From assembly GCA_043228905.1 (NCBI GenBank), contig JBHGNT010000021.1, positions 8,618,001 through 8,682,000 of the forward strand: a stretch of DNA of 64,000 bases. The letters are read 5' to 3'. Shown here in pieces: positions 32,694-44,411 of this stretch (position 1 is the first letter of the stretch; every line of letters starts with the position of its first letter). The translations under genes and the position numbers were made by a program. The stretch is from Azolla caroliniana (taxonomy: Eukaryota > Polypodiophyta). A model generated the notes under the pieces. It was not told where the DNA came from, did not search any database, and was given only the letters and a program-made list of their open reading frames with translations.

Positions 32694-33120
32694 TCGTATA
32701 TGGAACTTCAACCAAGAGAGGCCGCATTTGAAAGTCAGAAGCAAAACCTCTTAGGTCCTGATCATCTACGACTAATGGCAATGAATACTATCAACACACC
32801 GAGAGATTCAAGGCTTCTTGATTCCATTCGGGAGCATATTGTGACCGATGCATTCGCCCAAGAGATTTTGAACCATATTATCCTAGATCATGCTTCTAGC
32901 TCCCAATCTCAAAATCCTCGTCTAGACTACACCCAATTCAGTTGGCATGATGGTTTACTTTTTCGACAAACTCTCTTGTATGTGCCGGACGGTCCTTCTC
33001 GACTCAAAGTCGTGCAACAATGTCATGACACACCAATGGCTGAACATTTTGCCATCCACAAGACTTTTGAGTTGATTTCTCGCCGATATTGGTGGCCACG
33101 GCTTCGCCATTTTGTTACGG
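32694..33120 (+). pseudogene. chromovirus F pol continued: integrase N-terminal part
   Basis: The frame continues from 25384 after removal of element B. It has SYMELQPREAAFESQK, a linker (DSRLLDSIREHI) and the integrase zinc-binding start (FELISRRYWWPRLRHFVT). It is cut at 33120 by the LTR of gypsy E, so the integrase core and chromodomain of this copy are absent. Confidence 0.88.
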
Positions 33121-33349
33121 TGTCATGAAGTATGAAAGCTTCACATTAAAAGTCTACAAAAAGATAAATACGTAACTAAAATAAAATATATCTTGATATT
33201 GTTAAATATAAAGGTAATATTAAAAACACACTATGATAATATTATACATTATATGTAGAGGCAAATAAAACATATATATTATATTACATGGACAAGAGAG
33301 GACTTGAACCAATAACCCCCACACGTGCACTATATATTGTATTACATGG

Positions 33350-33420
33350 GCAAGAGAAGACTTGAACCAACAACCTCCCCATTATGAACCTCAAAGCCTA
33401 CCATTTAGCCAATACTCATC
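33350..33420 (-). other. tRNA-Met-like module in LTR E
   Basis: Minus strand: A box TGGCTAAATGG (33401-33411), a 7-base loop TTCATAA (33382-33388) with CAT at the anticodon position and A at position 37, and B box GGTTCAAGTCT (33358-33368). Order and spacing follow elongator tRNA-Met, but the anticodon and acceptor stems are largely unpaired, so it is not a functional tRNA. The B-box half is duplicated 60 bp away. Confidence 0.65.
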
Positions 33421-33742
33421 ATGTCTATAAAAAAAAGAAGTCTTGTTTTATTTGAAGTAGCAATGTATAGTCTAAACCATGTAATGTACTACATGTGCAC
33501 CATATAGCACACATACAAGAGCCCTCTTTGCATGTGTGACATATGGCCCACATGCAAAACCATCCCCTTCCTATAAAAGGAGAAGGGAGTATAGTCACAA
33601 GGAGATCAAGGAATCAATCAATCATATTGAATAGAATTATTGTATGGAATTGAGCGAAATTATATTGTAAGAGATATCATAATAGAGAAAGAGGGAGAGA
33701 AGGTAAAAGCTATATACAATCTTCAAAAGACAAGAGAAGAAC

Positions 33743-33795
33743 TAGCTTGGCGGTGGCGGGCTCAACTCGCAACAAAAAGGCGGAGGTTCGAGTCT
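33743..33795 (+). other. second tRNA-like module in LTR E (leader side)
   Basis: A box TAGCTTGGCGG (33743-33753) and B box GGTTCGAGTCT (33785-33795), 42 bp apart, sense to the element and downstream of its TATA box, so it would be part of the transcript. Confidence 0.55.
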
Positions 33796-34117
33796 TATCC
33801 TCATCGAAAGATAGAAGGGAAGATTGTGGTTTCTTCTATCAAGAAAGAGAAGAGCGACTACCTTGTGAGACAAAGTTCAACGGTTCAACGACGCTCACAA
33901 CCATTTTGTAAATCTTTCATGAAATAATTATAAATTTCTTACATTCCCTCAATTATCATTTTACATCGTATCTTGTCATATCTTGTTGATCACTATTTAT
34001 CTATTTCCACTCTTTCGTCTCTTCTTTCCAAAATCCCAGCGATTCCTTCCTCACTTTCATGTTGTCTTCTGTTTACGCAACGCTACGCTTCTAGGCGAGC
34101 CATGCCACGACACAATT

Positions 34118-34135
34118 TGGTGAACCCGACGTGAA
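34118..34135 (+). other. primer-binding-site-like sequence of gypsy E
   Basis: TGGTGAACCCGACGTGAA, identical to the minus-strand sites at 10551 and 31876. Confidence 0.85.
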
Positions 34136-34177
34136 ACGAGGAAGTAGAAGAGACAATTGATATGAAGAGTAATCAAC

Positions 34178-35155
34178 ATGGCAAGTACAAACACAATGGA
34201 TCCAATAAGGCTGTTTATTGAAAAGTTGAATCAAGATCGATTATTTCATGCCTTACGAGAAGTCCGAGAGAAGATTGGTATGTTTGATGGTACAAATATT
34301 TCGAAGTATGTGAATATATATTATGATGAAATGGAAATGTCTGGTATGAATGATGTCAATATGATAGCAAACTTTTATAAATTAGTGGATATGGAATTAA
34401 GAGATAGAATGCATGAAATACAAACATTGCATAGTTTGGATTGGAATGCATTCAAAGAAGCACTTGCGTCTGAATATGCTCGTGAGGATTTCTCTCGCGT
34501 TACTGTGCATTCATTCCATGAATGGGTCCTAAAAGAAAATAAATGATTATTTGTGGCTAACACGAAAAAAGAGTTTGATAGATTGTATGGACACTTAAAG
34601 CCAGAAGAAAGAAATTCTTTGTCTTGGCAAAAGGTTGCTTTATTTTGGTAGGCAGTTGACAAGAGATATAGAAAAGAATTGGAATTTATGCTTGAAGTAC
34701 CAAATACCGAGGATGGTATAACTGCAGATTGGAATGAGGTAACAAATGCTTGTAATAAATTTTTGAAAAGAATGCAAAGGAATGGTGTAATGCTACAAAT
34801 ACCACATGTGGGAATCACAAATAAGCTTGAGCAAAACATCGAAGTTCAAAGACTTGGTCGAGAACCATCACACGAAATGGTCCATCAACCACGAGAAATG
34901 ATCGAAACTAAGAGTGAGTCTTTGCTTGATGATTTAGTTCAAAGTATGAAAGATCTAACAATTAAAGTGGCAAAGTTTGAGAATGGTCAGACTTCGAGGT
35001 CAAGGGAACCATTTCGACCTCGATGCATGTGGTGTGATAGTCTCGAACATCGATTACGTGATTGTGCGGAATATAAGGACATGGAAAATTGAGACTTGGT
35101 TTATTGGAAAAATGGTAACATTTACATAACTGAAACTAGAAGTCCACTTAACTGA
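34178..35155 (+). pseudogene. gypsy E gag, decayed and truncated
   Basis: The capsid-like start (MFDGTNISKYVNIYYDEMEM) and zinc knuckle (CMWCDSLEHRLRDC) align with gag of A and B. In-frame stops occur after LKENK (about 34544), after VALFW (about 34650) and after KDMEN (about 35090). The element ends at about 35155, where copia sequence begins. Protease and pol are missing. Confidence 0.85.
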
Positions 35156-38100
35156 AACTATGCATCTTGGTCCTACAAGATGCACCAGTACCTGCTCGGG
35201 CATGGTTACTGGAGCTATGTCGACAGAGCAAATGACACAACACCCGATGTGGGAACAGTCGGCGAGTAGAGTACTGTACTGCTTCGCGTCTTGTGTGGGC
35301 GAACAACTCCTAAGCTACATTCGGGATGCAAAAACGCCGAAAGATGCTTGGGGAAATCTAAACAAGATTTTCGCTGCAAGCACTACAGCCAGGAAGCTTC
35401 AACTCCGATAGGAGCTGAGCAACCTACGAGAACGCGACTTGTCGGTGGCAGACTACACCTCCAAAATCAAGGACATTTGCGACTCTCTGGCCTCCATCGA
35501 TGTGAATATCGAAGAAGCCAATATGGTGCAAATCTGTCTCGAAGGTTTGGCGTCAAAGTTCGGAATGTTCCGAACTGCTATGTGTACAAGGGAGAATATG
35601 CCGTCATTTTTCGACAACAGTCGATGCTCCTTGTGGAGGAGAACCACGCCAGTGCGTCAACAAGTGCACCCACCGACAACTGAATGTTGTACACGGAGGC
35701 GGATTGGCCTTGTGGGCGTGGTGGATGAGGCGGGTCGGCTCGCAATGGTAGCGGCCGCCAAGAGCAGGACCGAAGGCACAGAGCACGTGCTGACAACAGT
35801 TCTTTACCCTCCACAAGCAGGGGGAGTCAAGGCGGTGCCAGAGGCCGGCAAGAAAAGGCCGACACAGAATGCTCGTACTGTGGTAACAAGGGCCACATAG
35901 AAAGCGAGTGTTGGAAGAAGCGCGCCGATTCGGACAAATCCGGATCTGGCAAGGCCGGTAGAGAGAAACGACAATACTCGCACTACGCAGAAGGATCGGG
36001 AGGATCCAAAACCGAAAAAGCCGGTAAAGGGCCAGCCTTGGTGATGAAACACGAGGATAACTCGATGAAGAAGACCACTTCCAAATCGGAGGAAGTGAGG
36101 TATGTTGATTCTGGTGCATTGAATCACATGACGAGCCACAAAGAGTGGTTCTATTTCTTGGAGAAACAGGAACAACCGGGAGTCATCGAAACCGGAGACG
36201 ACACTCCTCACCCAATCATGCATGTCGGAGAAGTCCCTTTGAGCCACATCGGACAGAGAGGGAAGTTGATGAACGTATTACACATTGCGACTATCACGAA
36301 GAACCTAGTGTCAGTCGGTTAGATCGTTGACGAGGGGATGCAGGTACGGTTTACACACCTTGGGTTTATCGTGCAAGGGCGCAAAGATGGGAGGATGTTT
36401 ATCCTCGACACCAATGACGCCGACACCGCTATGTTTGCGAAAGGGCAGAAGGTCGAATCGGACATCGACCTGTGTCACAAGCGGATCGGCCACGTCAATT
36501 ATCGGAGGCTTCAAGACCTGCAATCGAAACAAGTCGTTTTCGGTTTGCCGAAATTTAGCAGCCGAAAGGCCGAAATTTGTGAAGCCTGCTAACTCAAGAA
36601 GCAACTCTGGCTTCCATTCCCCACCGAACGAAACCGTAGCCGTAACAAGCTCGAGCTTATTCATTTGGATGTATGGGGACCGGCATAGAACATTAGTCTT
36701 GGCGGGAGTCGATACTTTGACTCCTTCATTGACGACTACAACCGACACACATGGATCTACCTCATTGAGCAGAAGAGCGAAGTCTTCAAGTGTTTTTGGA
36801 ACCTGCAAAGCCTGGTTCAACGGGAAACAAAGAGGAAGATCAAGTGCCTATGGTCGGATGGCGGAAAAGAATATTTTTCCGGCCAATTCAACAGTTATCT
36901 GCACCAAAAAGGAATTCAGAGAGAGTTCAACTGCAAATACACACCAGAGCAAAATAGTGTGGCCGAGAGGAAGAACCGGTCAATTATCGACGTGGCAAGG
37001 GCGAGGCTGGAGGAGAAGAGCATGCCCAAATTCTACTGGGTTGAGGCGGTTCGGATGGCCGTCTATAACCAAAACCGGATCGGTGACAAGGTGTCCACGC
37101 ATGAGCTATATTTCGGGCGCAAGCTGAATTTGAGACACCTTCGAATATTCGGTAGCATTGCATATGTGCATGTGTCAGATGAGAAGCAGAGGAAGTTGGA
37201 TGCAAAGTCGGAGAAATGCATCCTGGTTGGTTACTTGCATGAGCAAAAGGGGTATAAGTGTTATAACCCCCGGGACGAAGCAGGTCCGAGTTAGCCAGGA
37301 TGTTGAGTTTGATGAGACGGCATCATGGTATGCCTTACCGGCTCCGACTTCCGACCCTGACCCGATACCAGAGGATGAGGTTAGTGAGACTGAACCGGTC
37401 CAGTTAGAAGACGAAGGGTTCGAGGCTCTAGATGTGAGTCTGGAATCGTTTCGGTTGAGCGGGCCGAACAAGTGACTGGGTCAGACAGACCAGTCGGAAG
37501 ATGAACCTGTGAATAGTGGAGACTCTGTAGTGTTCCCCCTGCGCAAGGAACTGAGGAGACGGTTCATGCGCAAGGAAAAGGGGAAGAGGAAGAAGCCAGA
37601 GCACGAGACTGGCAATGGTGAGTCGGATTAGAGAGGATCCGACTCCGAAAAAGAAGAAGGCGGATCTTCGACAACGAAGACCGAACCGGCTAAGAAGGGC
37701 CTTAGACCGGGTAACGATAAATTACGTGGGTCTTCCCGCCAGAAGAAGCGGAACGGGTACAATGAGTACATGGTGCATCACTATGCATACATGACCAAGG
37801 TGGTGGAAGTGCGTGGGCCGGAGAGCTACGTAGAAGTAGCAAAGGACGCAAATTGGCGTGCCGCTATGGAGGAAGAAATGCGGGCACTTGATGCCAATGA
37901 CATGTCGGACCTAGTTGACCCTCCCCGACACTGTAAACCGGTCGGATGTAAGTGGGTGTACAAGGTAAAGTACAATGCCGACGGTTCGGTTAACCGGTAC
38001 AAGGCCCGGTTAGTGGCGAAGGGATACGCGCAGACCCACGGAATCGACTACGACGAGACCTTCGCTCCGGTAGCGAAGATGGCGATGGTTCGTGTGGTGT

Positions 38101-38222
38101 TGGCGGTTGTTGCGGCAAGGGGGTGGCATCTTCACCAGATGGACGTGAAGAATGCATTTCTTCAAGGCGATCTTGAAGAACAAGTCTTTATGACCCAACC
38201 CCCTGGTTTCCAATCAGAGATG
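35156..38222 (+). pseudogene. copia G copy 1: gag to RT, decayed
   Basis: Begins with a copia gag core (the tail of a YKMHQYLLG block), then a CCHC knuckle (CSYCGNKGHIESEC, about 35870), protease-like VDSGALNHMTS (about 36100), the pre-integrase region (DLCHKRIGHVNYRRL), the integrase core (FIDDYNRHTWIYL, EQNSVAERKNR), and the RT start with [20 protein letters not shown] and [18 protein letters not shown]. Many stops and frameshifts. At 38222 it jumps back to a gag zinc-finger region, so its RT end is missing. Confidence 0.85.
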
Positions 38223-39410
38223 AACAAGTCGGCGGCAATTCTGGACCCTCCACAAGCAGGGGGAGTTAAGTTGGCGCCGGAGGCCGGCAAGCAAAGGCCG
38301 ACACGGAATGTTGGTACTATGGTAAAAAGGGCTACAGAGAAAGCGAGTGCTGGAAGAAGCACGCCGATTCGGACAGATCCGAATACGGCAAGACTGGCAG
38401 AGAGAACCGGCAATACTTGCACTACGCAGAAGGATCGGGAAGATCCAAAACCCGAAAAGCTGGTAAAGGGCCAGCCATGGTGATGAAACACGAGGCTAAC
38501 TCGATGAAGAAGACCACTTCCGAATCGAAGGACGTGTGGTACGTTGATTCCGATGCGTCGAATCACATGACGAGCCACAAAGAGTGGTTCTATTTCTTGG
38601 AGAAACAGGAACAACCGGGAGTTGTCGAAACCAGAGACAACACTCCTCACCCAATCATGCATATCGGAGAAGTCCCTTTGAGCCACGTCGGACAGAAGGG
38701 GAAGCTGATGAACGTATTACACATTGCGACTATCACGAAGAACCTGGTGTTAGTCGGTCAGATCGTTGACGAGGGGATGCAGGTGCAGTTTACGCACCTT
38801 GGGTGCTTCATCGAGGAAGAGGGCCAGATTATTGCGCAAGGGCGCAGAGAAGGGAGGATGTTCATCCTCAACACCAATGATGTCAGCACCACTTTGTTCG
38901 CCAAAGGACAGAAGATTGAATCGGATATTGATCTCTAGCACAAGTGGATCGGCCACGTCAATTACCGGAGGCTTAAAGACCTGCAAACGAAACAAGTTGT
39001 TTTCGGTTTGCCGAAGTTCAATGGCCGGAAGGCCCAAATATGTGAAGCCTGCCTACTCGGGAAGCAACATTGGCTTCCATTCCCCACCGAAAGAAACCAT
39101 AGTCGTAACAAGCTCGACCTTATTCATTCAGATGTATGGGGATCGGTACTGAACGTTAGTCTTGACGGGAATCGGTATTTCGTCTCCTTCATCGACGACT
39201 ATAGTCGGCACACATGGATCTACCTCATTGAGGAGAAGAGAGAAGTTTTCGAGTGTTTCCGGAACCTGCAAAGCCTGGTTGAAAGGGAAACAGAGAGGAA
39301 GATCAAGTGCCTGCGGTCGGATGGCGAAAAAGAATATTTTTCCGGCCAATAAAGGAATTCAGATTCATTCAAATGTATGGGGACTGGTACAGAACGTTAG
39401 TCTTTGTGGT
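38223..39410 (+). pseudogene. copia G copy 2, first part: gag zinc finger to integrase
   Basis: Restarts at the point equivalent to about 35797 of copy 1 and repeats the zinc-finger tail, protease (VDSDASNHMTS, catalytic Gly lost), pre-integrase block and integrase core (SFIDDYSRHTWIYL). It is interrupted by a gypsy LTR from 39411 and continues at 40379. Together the copies look like a partial direct duplication made by unequal exchange. Confidence 0.8.
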
Positions 39411-40378
39411 GTCGCGAAAATACGAAGAGGATACTTGAACTTGAGGCAAGACCCTGGGGCCTTCAACCGGAAGATATCCGATTCGTATGATTATATTAAA
39501 CAATTAATACAAAATGAGAAAGATTGACAAATTTCATTAACAAAGGAAAAGAAATTACAATATGTCCCAAGATTGGGATTTAGAAGTTTTAGGTTTACTA
39601 AGATTAATAGAAAAGAAAAATTAGGGGTTTTGAGAGATATGGTTTCCGTAGGGAAAATTAGGTTTTTGTTTTCCGTAAGGAAATTAGGGTTTATGAGTGT
39701 TATGGCTTTCGTAGGAAATTTAGGGTTTATGAGAGTTATGGCTTCCCTAAGATAAGGGAGCTGAGAAGGAAAAAAAATAATGGAGAAAGAATGAGTATAG
39801 GAAAAAAATGGAATATATATGGAGTTCCCCATTGATCATATGCATGGCTACTTTTTGTTGCATGGCCTCTACTTTTAGTTGCATAGCTTCTTCTTTTAGT
39901 TGCATCTATTTTTAGTTGCATGGCTTTTTCTTTTAGTTGCATGTGACCATCCACATGACCTTTACTTTAATCTCTTTTACCTTTCTTTAATTAGCCACAT
40001 GATCCTTTTATCCGTTCGGTTTGCGTCCAACCTCGTCCGATCGCCGGTTTCGTCCGATCGCTGATTGCCTTTGCCTTGCCAGCTCTACCGCCAGTTCTGG
40101 TTTGCTTACCGGCTAGTTTCCGGTTTTGCTTGCCGGTCGGTTTCCGATTTTGCTTGTCGGCCGGTTTCTGGTTTTGCTTGTCGGCCCGGTTCCGGTTTTG
40201 CTTGCCAGCCGGTTTCCAGTTTTGCTTGCCGGCCCGGTTCTGGTTTTGCTTACCAGTCAGTTTCCGGCGTTTGGGAACTTGGCCACCATCATCCATCAAG
40301 ACAAATTGGCCAAAGTGCTCTTAGCACAAATGAAAATGAGGGTCTCAAGGTGCTTATATAGCGAGGGCCTTAAGTTTC
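39411..40378 (-). repeat. truncated gypsy LTR (A/B clade) inside copia G
   Basis: The + strand starts TGTCGCGAAAATACG. It then has GGCAAGACCCTGGGG, the counterpart of the U5 motif of LTR B. A minus-strand TATA box lies in CTTATATAGC at about 40358. The expected terminal CACGACA is absent and copia sequence resumes at about 40379, so the U3 end is deleted. It holds two short-period arrays (next entry, and TTTTAGTTGCATGGC at 39840-39950). Confidence 0.65.
40066..40270. repeat. minisatellite of ~26 bp in the gypsy LTR
   Basis: About seven imperfect units built on CGGTTTTGCTTGCCGGCC. On the minus strand it happens to read as a Gly-Lys-Gln-Asn-Arg repeat, but this lies in U3/leader DNA and is probably not coding. 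Confidence 0.85.
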
Positions 40379-43066
40379 CTATCTATTTCGGATTCAAGCC
40401 GAATTTGAGACACCTTCGGATATTCGGTAACATTGCATATGTGCATGTGCCGGATGAGAAGCAGAGGAAGTTGGATGCAAAGTCAGAGAAATGCATCTTG
40501 GTCGGTTACTCGCATGAGCAAAAGGGGTATAAGTGTTAGAACCCCCGGATGAAGCAGGTCCGAGTTAGCCAGGATGTTGAGTTTGATGAGACGACATCAT
40601 GGTATGCCTTACCGACTCCGACTTCTGACCCCGACCTGATACCGGAGGATGAGGCTAGTGAGCCTGAACCGGAGGATGAGGCACTCTAAAAGAGAGTCTG
40701 ATCTCATTTCGGTTAAGTGGACCGAATGAGCAACTGAGTCGGGATGACCAGTTGGATGAGGAACCGACGAGTAATGGAGACTTTGTTGTACTCTCCCCGC
40801 ACAAGGAACTGAGGAGACGATTCACACGCAAAGAGAAGGGAAAGAAGAAAATGCCGGAATACGAAACCGGCAACATTGAGTCGGATTGGAGCGAATCCGA
40901 CTCCGATAAGGAAGAAGGCGGGCGGATCTTCAGGAATGAAGTCCGAACTGGCCAAGAAGGGCCTCAAACCGGGTAACGATAAGTTACGCCGTGAAGAACC
41001 CCGTGAAGCGGTACGGGTACAATGAGTACATGGCGCATCACTATGCATACATGACCAAGGTGGCGGAAGTGCGTGAGCTGGATAGCTATGCAGAAGCGGC
41101 AAGGAACGCAATTTGGCGTGCCGCTATGGAGGAAGAAATGTGAGCACTTGATGCCAACGACACATGGGACCTAGTTGACCCTCCCCGACATTGTAGACCA
41201 ATCGGATGTAAGTGGGTGTACAAGGTAAAGTACAACACCGATGGTTCAGTTAACCGGTACAAGGCCCGGTTAGTGGCGAAGGGATACACGCAGACCCACG
41301 GAATCGACTACGATGAGACCTTTGCTCCAGTAGCAAAGATGACAATAGTTCGTGTGGTACTGGCAGTTGTTGTGGCAAGAGGGTGGCACCTTCACCAGAT
41401 GGACGTGAAGAATGCATTTCTTCAAGGCGATCTTGAAGAACAGGTCTTTATGACCCAACCTCCCGATTTTCAAGTCAGGGATGAACAAGTCGGTGGTATG
41501 CCGGTTGAAGAAGTCACTTTATGGCCTAAAGCAAGCCCCCCGAGCTTGGAATGCCAAGATCACACACCAATTGCGTAAGATGGGGTTTGTGGTCTCTAAG
41601 TCTGATTCTTCGTTGTTTATCCGGCAAGGTCCGGACGGTTCGGTTTGCATCTTGTTGTATGTTGATGAACTAGTCATCACCAGACCCGGACTCGATGAAA
41701 TCAGCCGAGTCAAGTCCCAGCTGTCGGACACATTTGAGATGAAGGACCTGGGGGGACCTTCACTATTTCCTTGGGATCGAGGTGATCCGAACCCCCGACG
41801 GCATACTGCTCTCACAAAGACACTATGTGTTGAATATGTTGTACAAGTTCGGTATGACGGAATGCCGCCCAATCTCCACACCCCTAGACTGGAACCAGAA
41901 GCTCCGTCCCGACTCCGGACCGGCCTACGATGAGAAGCGGTTCCGACAAATTGTCGGAAGCCTTATATATTTGACAATCACCCAACCCGACATTAGTTAT
42001 CCGGTCGGCGTGATCAGCCAATATATGCAGAAGCCGACCGTGGAGCACCCTCTATGCGCACATCGAATATTGCAATATGTAAGCGGCACGAAGGACCGGG
42101 GACTATTATACCGGCATGGTATAACCGAAGAGCTAGTCGGCTACACCGATGTTGACTGGGCCGGCGATGCATCGAATCGCCGATCCACCTCCGGCTATAT
42201 GTTTTCCCTTGGTAGCGCGTATTCCATGGTCACACAAGAACTCCATATGCAGCTTGCCAAGAACCCCGTATTCCATGTTCGCACAAAACACATAGAAGTG
42301 CACTACCACTTCGTGCGTGAGCGTGTCTTGAGCGGTGAAGTCGAACTTCGGTATGTTCATATGGATCAGCAAGTTGCCGACATCTTCACCAAACCGCTCG
42401 GATCGGACAAGTTGCAGCACTTCACTGAAATGCTTGGTGTTCAGCATCTCGACATGCCACACTTGAGGGGGAGAACGGGCAAAGGCAAAGAAACTGTCGA
42501 TTGCGCCGATGAGGGAAGAACCAACAAAGGGAGAGACAAGAAGAAGAAAGGAGTCGAGTCGACAAAGGAAGTTGACACATCCGAACAAGTCGAAACAAGC
42601 GGCAGTTGCGGCAAAGTCAAGAAGGACAGAGCCAACTGGAAGAAGAAGTCCAAGACCTGGACATGGTTCGATGTGGTGAAGGGCCTAGAACAGGAAGATG
42701 AATCAGGAGCGACCGATTTGGACAAGAGCTGGAACGAATCGGAGACAGTTGATTCGGGTCAACAGACGTATTCGGAAGAACCGGATCAATTCAAGTTCAA
42801 GAGGACAAGAAGGCAGCGAAAATCGACGCCAACACGAAGGAATCAGCGAATCGGCAAGCATCGAAGTCACAACAACGAGGGAGCTGAATTGGGCCAGTTG
42901 AACAAACAAGCCGATCGAGGAGGTCGAGGTGCGCAGAAACAGAAGGGACGGGAACGGACGAGGAGCGCGAGCGAGGCGGATTGACGCTAGAAGGAGCCGG
43001 GTGGAAGGATCGGCTGCCGTGGAGACTGACACTACGATCTGACCTCAAGTTGAGCTTGAGGGGGAG
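40379..43066 (+). pseudogene. copia G copy 2, second part: integrase end, RT, RNase H, charged tail
   Basis: Resumes with FGFKPNLRHLRIFGNIAYVH, then the RT block, where the catalytic YVDD reads LLYVDEL (Asp to Glu, about 41660), with a frameshift after KDLGG. The RNase H core lacks about 50 residues between STSGYMFSLG and LAKNPVF, so the STTEAEY and D-N-x-S motifs are gone. The last frame (41782-42984) runs on for about 165 residues beyond the usual end as a Lys/Glu/Arg/Gln-rich tail before the polypurine tract. Not functional as it stands. Confidence 0.85.
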
Positions 43067-43375
43067 TGTTGAGCGGCAAGCTCAACCGAATCCAGATTGG
43101 CTGATATAAGCCTGAGCCGGATCTACATCCCGTAAGGATGAGCCGGATCGGTGAGCCGGTGAGCTGGGGAGCCGGTTAGCCGGATCCATTAGTAACCGGA
43201 AGCCTAGTAGCAGCCTAGACTACTAGGAAGTTAATGTCTCATAGTTAGTGTCAGACGCTTGTGTGAGCATTGAAGTACATCGTACTTCTGTCAGTCCGTA
43301 TGGACTTGTATAAAAGTGTTCACTGAACACATACAATGTACAGATAGAGTATTATTTTTTAATTGAGTTTTGTGT

Positions 43376-43409
<34 letters not shown>

Positions 43410-43496
43410 GCGTATTGTGTATATTCAAGCTCTCCATTAAACCTGCGTATTTTCTGTGTTTGGTTTTCAATTGCTTCCACACGCTATTCTTTACAC
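43067..43496 (+). repeat. copia G 3' LTR (end uncertain)
   Basis: Begins TGTTGAG right after the purine tract TTGAGGGGGAG. U3 is rich in GAGCCGGAT/GAGCCGGT units. The TATA box TATAAAAG is at about 43310, followed by a CT(n) run. I place the end near TTTACA at 43496, but no partner LTR exists to confirm it. Confidence 0.65.
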
Positions 43497-44411
43497 TTAT
43501 GTATAATGTCCATATCATAGTTACATTGTATATGGACTAGCCCATCCATGTGTAAATGGGTTATCCTGTAGTGCACTTACTCACTTGCATCTGAGAATTG
43601 TACTCTTGAAATGTTAAAAACATAGTAGGTTTTACTTTGGAGTTGCTCTTATCTCTCAACTTGTACACATTCTAAATAAACTCCCGAGAAACGAAGCTCC
43701 GACAACACGTTGTTTGTATCGAGATCCACATATAGTTAGTTGGGGGGTCTAGAAAAGACATATCAAAACTAGTGTTTGCACATGAAACAAACTACGAGAG
43801 TGAGGGGGGGGTGAAATGAACACGATTGCATTGACAGCAGCATTGCCCCACGTGACTCATTTCAGGACAACCAACAAAATCGAAACGACAGCAGACACAC
43901 AGTTGATGGATGGGATGATCCACACAGAAGAAGAAGCAGGCAAAAGATTGCGTTTGTTGGTTGCTTAACCAACAAATGGATTCGATCCAATCCAATATGA
44001 TCTGATCTGATCCGATCCAATTCCAATTCCAATCCAAGTCAATGTATGTGTGGCCATTTCAATTGAATTGGATTGAAGGATGGATGATGTGTGAACCAGA
44101 CAAACAAAATTGATATACATATACATATACATATATACATTATACATTATACATACATATATGCATGTTTTTTGTTCAAATCTGCAACGTCTCTCTCTCT
44201 CTCTCTCTCTCTTATCTGTCTGTCTCATACCTCTGTGTTTCTCTCTGTCTTGGCTATGGAGTTGTGAAGGTACAGTCTTTCTTCTTCTTCTTCTTCTTCT
44301 TCTTCTTCTTCTTCACATCATCATCATCCTCTTCTTCTTCTTCCTGCTCCATCCTTTCTTCATCCTCAGAGAAGAAGTACATCATCGGTTGCCATTTCCT
44401 AGTTGACCGCT
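43497..44411. other. kinesin upstream region with microsatellites
   Basis: Holds a G7 run, GATCCAAT-like short repeats (43980-44035), an (AT/AC) array at 44110-44160, (CT)n at 44190-44212 and (CTT)n at 44278-44312. Pyrimidine-rich runs just upstream of the ATG are typical of plant 5' leaders, so the promoter and 5' UTR of the kinesin probably lie here. Confidence 0.5.

Larger units (their letters stand above)
33121..34112 (+). repeat. gypsy E 5' LTR, about 992 bp
   Basis: Starts TGTCATG and ends CACGACA, followed five bases later by the clade's 18-nt primer-site-like sequence. TATA box TATAAAAG is at 33572-33579. It holds an antisense tRNA-like module with a Met-type anticodon loop (33350-33420), a partial duplicate of it upstream (about 33290-33330), and a sense module in the leader (33743-33795). 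No 3' partner exists because the element is truncated at about 35155. Confidence 0.85.

Noticed and set aside
39991-40299. Lys/Gln/Asn-repeat protein on the minus strand
   Set aside because: It is the readout of a ~26-bp minisatellite inside a gypsy LTR; no conserved domain or intron-exon context.
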